In this document: positions 31,475 to 36,438 of the stretch, piece by piece
Layout of the letters: each line of letters opens with the position of its first letter
How positions within the stretch are numbered: the first letter of the stretch is position 1
Source: an uncultured Caldilineales bacterium
GTDB lineage: Bacteria > Chloroflexota > Anaerolineae > JAAEKA01
Assembly: GCA_937907455.1 (NCBI GenBank)
Contig: CALESQ010000085.1
Span: 1-36,438, forward strand
DNA: 36,438 nt
Direction: 5' to 3'
Notes under the pieces: model-generated
What the model was told of the DNA's origin: nothing
The model's database searches: none
What the model saw: the letters and a program-made list of their open reading frames with translations, nothing else
Program-made: the position numbers and the translations under genes

Positions 31475-32050
31475 GCGTAGGAACGGATGACAGGGAAATG
31501 TTCTGAGAAGTGTCGAATAGACTCGCCATGCTTTTCTCGATTCCAGCAATTCCAAATATGGCCAGCTTATGTTAACAGCATACGACGCAATCCCTGGAAT
31601 TGGCCGCTAGAAACAACCCGGTGGAAGATGAACGCCACTTAACGATCTATCTGATGGCCGTCATCCCTGGCAAAATATCATATTTGGAGTTGCTGTCTCG
31701 ATTCACTCGTGTTTGACAGTACTTGTAGCTAGTGATAGACTTTCAGTTAGTGGTCGGTTTCACTATTCAACGTGAAGTGAACAGGTGTCGCCTGGTAATG
31801 GCAGCGCAGTTCACGCCTCATTCCATAGCGGGTCTTGATAGGTCAACGGCTTCTTCGGCTCGTAAAAAGCGGATGTAGCAGCAGGCAGGAGTCTAGCCAT
31901 GACAACTCCCGTTGCCAGTGAAACTGGTTAACTGCGTAGACGATTGTGGCAAAGCTCCGGCTAGATCGGATCTTTGTCTCGCAAAAAGTGGCGCGAAGTC
32001 TCCAGAGGTCTCTGCAAAACTTTGAACCGCACCCGAACGAGCAACCTCAT
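31475..32050. other. Stretch with no recognisable gene
   Basis: About 570 bases between the decarboxylase promoter region and the promoter at 32051. It is AT-richer than the neighbouring genes. Short open frames on the minus strand (for example within 31893-32159) have no family features. I see no tRNA, no tandem repeat and no insertion-sequence ends. It marks the border between the metabolic gene run and the accessory region of secreted proteins, and may be decayed coding DNA. Confidence 0.6.
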
Positions 32051-32078
32051 TTGACAGGGCCGCAACACGCAGTACAAT
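32051..32078 (+). promoter_or_regulatory. Strong promoter for the secreted-protein region
   Basis: A perfect TTGACA (32051-32056) and TACAAT (32073-32078, one mismatch from TATAAT) are 16 bases apart. The ATG at 32148 follows, with GAAGGAGG about eight bases before it. The promoter and ribosome binding site look intact even though the gene behind them is broken. Confidence 0.75.
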
Positions 32079-32147
32079 CGCAGCAGGTGGTTTTCGCGGC
32101 CTGCGGATAAACAGGTCATCATCGTGTCCGGCGAAGGAGGAAGTTCT

Positions 32148-33729
32148 ATGGACCCACAACTCATCGAACGGCGCAAGAGGCGCGGGGGGGCATTAGCGCT
32201 GGCGGCGCTGGCTGGCCTGGCCCTACTGCTGGTCTGGACGGCATCGGGCGGCATCCATGACCCGGCGGCCCTGGCGCAGGAACGCGCAACAAGCACGTCC
32301 ACATTCACCCCAGGGCCGCCTTTCACGTCACCGCGCAGCACACCCACGTTTACTGCGACTCCGCTCCCAGCGCCTATTCCCCATCCTATCGAGTTCATCA
32401 CTAACCCGACAGAGGCCTACGTACTGAGCCAGCGCTACTTCCGCAATCGGGGACGCGCAAGGAGCAGATGCATCCGAGCCCCAATTGGATGGCGGGGAAG
32501 CCCAACCTATGCACGCGCCTGAGACGAGATCGCTCTATTTGCCGCTGATCAGAAGAGATGTCGGACCATTGGCGTGGTACAAAGGAGCTGGCCAGGACAT
32601 CCGATATTTACAGCATTCATTCGTCCATTCGTTAGGCGTCACCTGGTGGTATGACTGGCAGCACGATTATGCCTGGTACGTAACGGGAAGGATCGCTGAT
32701 CTCCGCTATCAACCGATGGTTTGGTGCCCAGTTTTGCCAGGCGAGCCAGGCGTGCCGCCCGAATTCGCAGAGACCGATCGAGGCCTATGAAATCCACAGG
32801 AATTGGCGGACAAGGCCAGGCGCTATCCCGGCCGCACGTGGTTGATCTTCAACGAGCCCGATTTTCCGCCATCAATCCATCCGGACACTCCCAACGTTTA
32901 CAGCTATCAACAATGCGGGCAGGTCCTTTGTGGGATGGCGAACTATGCCACGCTGCCGGCGCCGGTCGTGTTGCCGCCCAACGTGGTGCCGACGCCAACC
33001 TCGACATTCACACCAGCGCCAACCCTGCTGCCTGGTACTACAGCGACTCCGCTTCCAGCGCCTGTTTTGCCCTGCTCGTGGCCGGTAGCCGGTCCGACTC
33101 CCACCTACTACCCTGGATTACGGGCCAAGATGATCCGTATTGCCGCCGATCGCTACGCCCAGATCTATCGCATCATCAAGACCAACGATCCCACAGCGAA
33201 GGTGTTCTGCTGCGGAAATTTCGACGCTGGTTATACCACGTGGCTGGCCGACTTCCTGCAGCAACTACGGCTGTATCACAGCGATGTCAAGATCGACGGA
33301 TTGGCTATTCACGCTTATCCGTGGGGTTCCAGCGTTCGCGACTGCTGGAACATCTCCACGGGCAGCATCTGGGATTGTATGGCACGGGAGTTGGCGGATA
33401 ACCGAAAGGACTTCCGCAGCATCGGTGCGCCGCTAATTCCTGACGCGCCGATCTGGATCACTGAGACCGGCTATCTTGGCATCCCTACGGTGGTGTCGCC
33501 TCCTCTGACTATGCAGCAAGTACAAGACTACGTGATGGATCCCATGATAGTCTGGCTCCAGAGCGGCAACACAGGCTATGAGGCGGTGGCATGGTTCATC
33601 TCAATCGGTGCCGATCCTCCACAAACCAATCTGTTCCCGCCGACCGCGCCGCAGCACACACCATCGGCTATGACGATCCTGGGGGCACGCTGGGCAACGG
33701 TGACGCCGGTACCCGCGCTCCTCCCGTGA
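32148..33729 (+). pseudogene. Broken secreted glycosyl-hydrolase-like protein (Asl1/GH128- or GH39-like)
   Basis: The reading frame begins at 32148 with a basic N-terminus, a hydrophobic signal segment (ALALAALAGLALLLVW) and a Thr/Pro linker, then is lost. From about 32427 the sensible frame is shifted by one; it contains LYLPLIRRDV, then GVTWWYDWQHDY and PMVWCPV. A TGA at 32788-32790 interrupts this frame. It continues afterwards in the same frame with RTWLIFNEPDFPP, TTWLADFLQQL, GLAIHAYPWG and APIWITETGY. FNEPD and the late ITETG are the acid/base and nucleophile type motifs of TIM-barrel glycosidases. A second Thr/Pro linker interrupts the domain after FNEPD and is similar in DNA sequence to the first. 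At least two lesions are needed to join the parts. Confidence 0.78.
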
Positions 33730-33770
33730 GCTACTGCACCGGCCTTGGGCCGGCAAGGAGGTCTGCCACC

Positions 33771-35138
33771 ATGAACCGTGAAGCACTGTGTGCTCGCTGC
33801 ATCCGAGTGATCATCAGCATCGTCTGCCTGGCGTCAGTCGCTTTTGCGGCGCGCGCTGAGCCGATCCAGGCGCAAGCAGGCGGCGTCCTGCCCCTCTGCG
33901 CGGAACAGAGCTACGGCAGGCTGTTTCCTTCGCCCAACTACACCAACGACGGCGCGATCTTCTGGCTCACCGAATGGCGTTACGCCGGAGCGAAACACAA
34001 GGTCGTGCTTAGGAGCAGGGATCGAGGCGCAAGCTGGTTGCAGGTGTTCGATTATCCCTATACCATGAACAGCGCCTTGTTCACAGCCTTCGACATGGCG
34101 TCCGAGCCGGAAGCGACGGGACTGACAGCCTACTTGGGCTTGATCTACTACATTGATCCGATAACTAACCAATACCACTTCTACCGCACGATGGATGGAG
34201 GCGACACCTGGGAGTCGCGTACAGCGCCGTGCAACGGCAGCCTGCAATGCTTTGACTACACGCTGCGCGCCGCCGATCGCCCTGGCGTGTTGTTCCAGCC
34301 GCGCTTTCGGACAGAGTATTACCCGTCCCTGCCTGCAGGCGTGGCGCGTTCGGTGGACGGCGGCGCCACCTGGCAGCAGGTGTGGTCGGAGACGCTGGCC
34401 GTGACAATGGCGGTTTCGCCCGACTACGACCAGGACGAAACGGTATTCGCCTCCCTGGCCGCCGTGAGCCCGTCGCTGAACACGCGCCTGATCATCTCAC
34501 ACGACGCTGGCGAGACCTGGAGCGGCGGTGGCCAAGGCCTGTGCCCTGATCGCCACCTCGGGCAAATAGAAGTGTCGCCCGGCTTCGCTCAGGATCGCAC
34601 GCTGCTGGCAAGCGCTACCTGGACTGGGTCGTCGTTGTTCATGAGCCAGGATGGGGGCGTCACCTGGCGGGCCATCTTCCCGCCGGGCGGCCCCTACTGC
34701 GGCAACAGCCCATATGGCGAAATCTATCCACAGTTTTCGCCTGATTTTCCCGCGGACTCCACGATCTACGCGGCCACCTTCGCGGGCCTGTATGCCAGCT
34801 ACGACGCCGGTGAGAGCTGGATCATGTTGGCGCCCAACACCTCCTACAATCTGGCCGTACGTCGTACCCCGGAGACAGACACCCCCGCTCTGCCCGCATC
34901 AGGCGCGGGTTCGCCTGAGCCGCGGGAGGATGTCCATCAGGTCTTTCTGCCGCTGACGGCCGTGCAGGGATCGGGCCCCTCCTACAAGCCGCACACCTTG
35001 TTCATGGAAGCGTTTTTCTCGTGGCCTATTGGTGCAACACAATATCGCTCCGACGACGGCGGCCGCACCTGGCAGTGCATGAACATCCCCCTGGTGCGGC
35101 CGCAGGTCTATCTGCCGCTGCTACACATCCAGTCGTGA
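33771..35138 (+). CDS. Secreted Asp-box (BNR) beta-propeller protein
   Basis: A 455-residue exported protein. The start at 33771 has a perfect AAGGAGGT eight bases upstream. Residues 1-36 form a signal peptide (hydrophobic IRVIISIVCLASVAFA, then AxA sites). Seven Asp boxes follow, S/T-x-D-x-G-x-x-W: SRDRGASW, TMDGGDTW, SVDGGATW, SHDAGETW, SQDGGVTW, SYDAGESW and SDDGGRTW, suggesting a propeller like those in sialidase-related and sortilin-like proteins. No sialidase catalytic Arg triad is identified, so carbohydrate or protein binding is as likely as hydrolysis. A variable insert carries VFLPLTAV, and the protein ends VYLPLLHIQS, the same LPL-type motif as in its neighbours. It is intact although the genes around it are broken. 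Confidence 0.87.
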   Translation: MNREALCARCIRVIISIVCLASVAFAARAEPIQAQAGGVLPLCAEQSYGRLFPSPNYTNDGAIFWLTEWRYAGAKHKVVLRSRDRGASWLQVFDYPYTMNSALFTAFDMASEPEATGLTAYLGLIYYIDPITNQYHFYRTMDGGDTWESRTAPCNGSLQCFDYTLRAADRPGVLFQPRFRTEYYPSLPAGVARSVDGGATWQQVWSETLAVTMAVSPDYDQDETVFASLAAVSPSLNTRLIISHDAGETWSGGGQGLCPDRHLGQIEVSPGFAQDRTLLASATWTGSSLFMSQDGGVTWRAIFPPGGPYCGNSPYGEIYPQFSPDFPADSTIYAATFAGLYASYDAGESWIMLAPNTSYNLAVRRTPETDTPALPASGAGSPEPREDVHQVFLPLTAVQGSGPSYKPHTLFMEAFFSWPIGATQYRSDDGGRTWQCMNIPLVRPQVYLPLLHIQS

Positions 35139-35190
35139 GGCCCAGAGTTGGAGACTGCGTGCCAGCGTAGGACGGAAAGCAGTTCGTTAC

Positions 35191-35281
35191 CGTGAAACGT
35201 GACACGTAACGGAAGTCTGTGTATGCGGAGACCCTCCCGCACGCAGACTTCCGGGTTAGGCATTATGTGTTACGTTTTACG
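35191..35281. repeat. Long imperfect inverted repeat (hairpin element)
   Basis: The left arm 35191-35219 (CGTGAAACGTGACAC, then GTAACGGAAGTCTG) is matched in reverse by the right arm 35244-35281 (CAGACTTCCGG, then ATGTGTTACGTTTTACG). The right arm carries about nine extra bases. The loop contains a small inner hairpin, GCGGAG with CTCCCGC. It lies 53 bases after the stop codon of the Asp-box gene. The words ACGTAAC and GTGTTACG recall the repeat at 28294-28429. It could be a MITE-like element, a terminator lacking a T tract, or a structured RNA. Confidence 0.8.
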
Positions 35282-35282
35282 C

Positions 35283-35453
35283 CAAACGCCCACTGCTGGC
35301 GGCCCAGCCAGGTATCAGTCAGGAGTTACTTGCCCGCTGTCGGCTCCACCGACCGCCACTGCGACGCTGACGGCGACGCCAACTGCGACTGCAACCGCCA
35401 CGGCTGGCCCCTCTCCACATCACATCATCTGGCTGCCCTTGATCCTGCGCTGA
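35283..35453 (+). pseudogene. C-terminal remnant of a secreted protein: Thr/Ala/Pro linker plus LPL motif
   Basis: Only the last 50-odd residues of a larger protein are visible. They include a low-complexity linker of T-A-T-x repeats with Pro, and the ending HHIIWLPLILR followed by a stop. There is no signal peptide or folded domain in front of it; the preceding DNA is the hairpin element. It looks like the surviving 3' end of a gene that was cut by insertion or deletion. The ending is the clearest example of the Y/W-LPL-x-x-R type terminus in the window. Confidence 0.6.
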
Positions 35454-35484
35454 GGCAGCGGGATGACAAAACAACGCCCTCGGC

Positions 35485-35506
35485 ATCGCAAAGCTAGCTT
35501 TGCGAT
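35485..35506. repeat. Perfect 22-base palindrome
   Basis: Positions 35485-35495 read ATCGCAAAGCT... and 35496-35506 are the exact reverse complement, with no loop. The centre is AGCTAGCT. It lies between two remnants of secreted-protein genes. There is no T tract. It may be a repetitive extragenic palindrome, the trace of an insertion, or a protein-binding site. Confidence 0.85.
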
Positions 35507-35520
35507 ACCCTGATGCGCAC

Positions 35521-35775
35521 ATGCGACGATGCTCCAACATCACCTCACACGCGCTTGGCAGCACCGAAGATGTGCTGGGCGACGGTGGAAGCTGGGTCGA
35601 AATAGATGTGACCGACATGGCGCAGGCCTGGGTGGACAATCCAGCAGCGAACTACGGTCTCATCCTGCGCCAGGCGGCCGCCGCTGGCTACGTGATCTAT
35701 GACTTCTGTAGCGAACGCGGCGTATCGCCATGCGCTGCGGCGCAAGCGCCTCAACTGACTGTATGGTATCGTTGA
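35521..35775 (+). pseudogene. C-terminal fragment of a DNRLRE/CBM96-type carbohydrate-binding domain
   Basis: About 85 residues are readable. The segment WVEIDVTDMAQAWVDNPAAN, then YGLIL, a strand ending in YDFCSERG and the closing PQLTVWYR match the second half of DNRLRE-type beta-sandwich domains found in secreted Chloroflexota, Gram-positive and archaeal proteins. The first half of the domain and any signal peptide are missing, and no ribosome binding site is seen, so it is most likely a remnant of a longer extracellular protein. Confidence 0.75.
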
Positions 35776-35809
35776 TGGATGAGTAAAAAAAACGACGAGG
35801 AGATGGATC

Positions 35810-36418
35810 ATGTGGAAACAAAGAGTGATACGACTGGGGATGGGCGTGCTGCTGGCTCTCAGCCTGATTGGGATGGATACAGCGTCTATACCGGATATCG
35901 CGCAGGCGCAAGGACCGGCAACCTTCGACTGCGCAGCGGTGACGGAGATCCCGCAGAGCGAATGCGAGGCGCTGGTGGCTTTCTACACCAACACCGATGG
36001 CGACAACTGGTACAACAACACAGGTTGGCTGCAAACGAATACGCCCTGCACGTGGTATGGGCTGACGTGCAGCGAAGGCCATGTGACGCGACTAGAGATG
36101 GAGTGGAATTATCTCCAAGGAACACTTCCACCAGAAATTGGAGATCTAACCCACTTACAAGTACTAAGCCTGCCTTTCTCTGGGATCACAGGATCAATTC
36201 CTTCCGAAATCGGCACCCTTCAGCAATTACGAGAATTGCGCCTCACTGGCAATGGGTTGAGCGGACCAATCCCAGCCACACTTGGCAATCTCACTAATCT
36301 TGAAGGACTGTTTCTGTACTACAACCAGTTATCCGGCCCCATTCCCCGCGAACTGGGGAAACTGGTCAACCTTGATCGTCTTACTAGCTACCCGACAGTT
36401 TTAGAAAGGAAAAGTTGA
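35810..36418 (+). CDS. Secreted leucine-rich-repeat protein, apparently truncated
   Basis: The start at 35810 has GAGGAG upstream. Residues 1-34 form a signal peptide (GMGVLLALSLIGMDTASI, then AQAQ). A cap region follows, ALVAFYTNTDGDNW, then NTGWLQTNTPCTWYGLTC, as found in front of plant-type LRRs. About four LRRs of 24 residues follow, with L-x-x-L-x-L-x-x-N-x-L-S-G-x-I-P consensus (for example LTGNGLSGPIPATLGNLTNL). After KLVNLDRL the repeat pattern stops abruptly and 11 unrelated residues lead to a stop codon inside an inverted repeat. The break suggests that a longer LRR protein was interrupted near 36385. Extracellular protein or glycan binding is the usual role. Confidence 0.82.
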   Translation: MWKQRVIRLGMGVLLALSLIGMDTASIPDIAQAQGPATFDCAAVTEIPQSECEALVAFYTNTDGDNWYNNTGWLQTNTPCTWYGLTCSEGHVTRLEMEWNYLQGTLPPEIGDLTHLQVLSLPFSGITGSIPSEIGTLQQLRELRLTGNGLSGPIPATLGNLTNLEGLFLYYNQLSGPIPRELGKLVNLDRLTSYPTVLERKS

Positions 36419-36435
36419 TCAACTGGGCAAAACTG
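36396..36435. repeat. Nested inverted repeat at the break of the LRR gene
   Basis: CAGTTTT (36396-36402) pairs with AAAACTG (36429-36435), and between them AGTTGATCAACT (36413-36424) is a perfect 12-base palindrome. The element begins just where the LRR pattern is lost and provides the stop codon. It may be the end of an inserted mobile element extending beyond the window; no transposase is visible. Confidence 0.6.
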
Positions 36436-36438
36436 AGT

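Noticed and set aside
30311..31480. A 389-codon open frame on the plus strand opposite the decarboxylase gene
   Set aside because: It is antisense to a clear PLP decarboxylase, has no domain features, and long antisense frames are expected in GC-rich genes.
31475..32050. tRNA or insertion-sequence remains in the large gap
   Set aside because: No cloverleaf with a GTTCGA-type T loop and no paired terminal inverted repeats could be found by eye.
32788..32790. Read-through or recoding of TGA in the hydrolase-like gene
   Set aside because: A separate frameshift upstream is also needed, and other genes in the window use TGA as a normal stop, so a pseudogene is simpler.
32536..35453. LPXTG-type sortase signals
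   Set aside because: The LPL motifs lack the T-G pair and are not followed by a hydrophobic helix and a positive tail.

Overview
This is a 36.4 kb piece of a GC-rich bacterial chromosome. It most likely comes from a Chloroflexota bacterium of the Anaerolineae/Caldilineae type. This is an inference from three things: secreted proteins with Thr/Pro linkers and recurring Y/W/F-LPL motifs, intergenic gaps filled with short stuttering repeats, and a split corrinoid methyltransferase set with its own ATP-dependent activator. No rRNA, tRNA, CRISPR array, transposase or prophage gene was seen.

Layout. 1-5.9 kb, minus strand: queA, then an AT-richer type II restriction-modification pair (MvaI/BcnI-like endonuclease and TSPPY methyltransferase), a phytol/dolichol-kinase-like membrane protein, a terminator, and ftsH. 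5.9-10.9 kb, plus strand: a strong promoter, an OB-fold protein with a degenerate HD domain, gltX, a repeat-filled gap, a nitrilase-fold protein lacking all three catalytic residues, a DUF2177 membrane protein and a Nudix hydrolase. 11.1-15.4 kb: a MarR regulator divergent from a SnoaL-like/ABM-like pair with two operator-like sites in the promoter region, then a TMEM175-type channel, an internally duplicated membrane protein, two more small membrane proteins and a pyrimidine-dimer glycosylase.

15.5-31.4 kb is one long run of minus-strand genes. In transcription order these are an aromatic amino acid decarboxylase, trpF, a metallophosphoesterase, a Nudix-GrpB fusion, trpB, two small membrane proteins, an aldo/keto reductase, a MenC/NSAR enolase-superfamily enzyme, a RACo-type corrinoid activator, a corrinoid protein, a homocysteine S-methyltransferase, a small membrane protein, fdhD, a double DinB protein, a GNAT acetyltransferase and an NTF2-like protein. 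The activator, corrinoid protein and homocysteine methyltransferase look like one split, folate-domain-free methyl-transfer system. trpF and trpB are separated by unrelated genes.

31.4-36.4 kb is an accessory region on the plus strand: a 0.7 kb gap without a recognisable gene, a broken glycosyl-hydrolase-like secreted protein, an intact secreted Asp-box beta-propeller protein, fragments of secreted proteins mixed with hairpins and palindromes, and a leucine-rich-repeat protein that appears cut short near the window edge.

The most unusual theme is the repeat system. Short words are reiterated in gaps, sit directly against start codons of genes without a visible Shine-Dalgarno sequence, supply the 3' ends of genes, and in one case appear inside trpF as part of an about 39-residue insertion.
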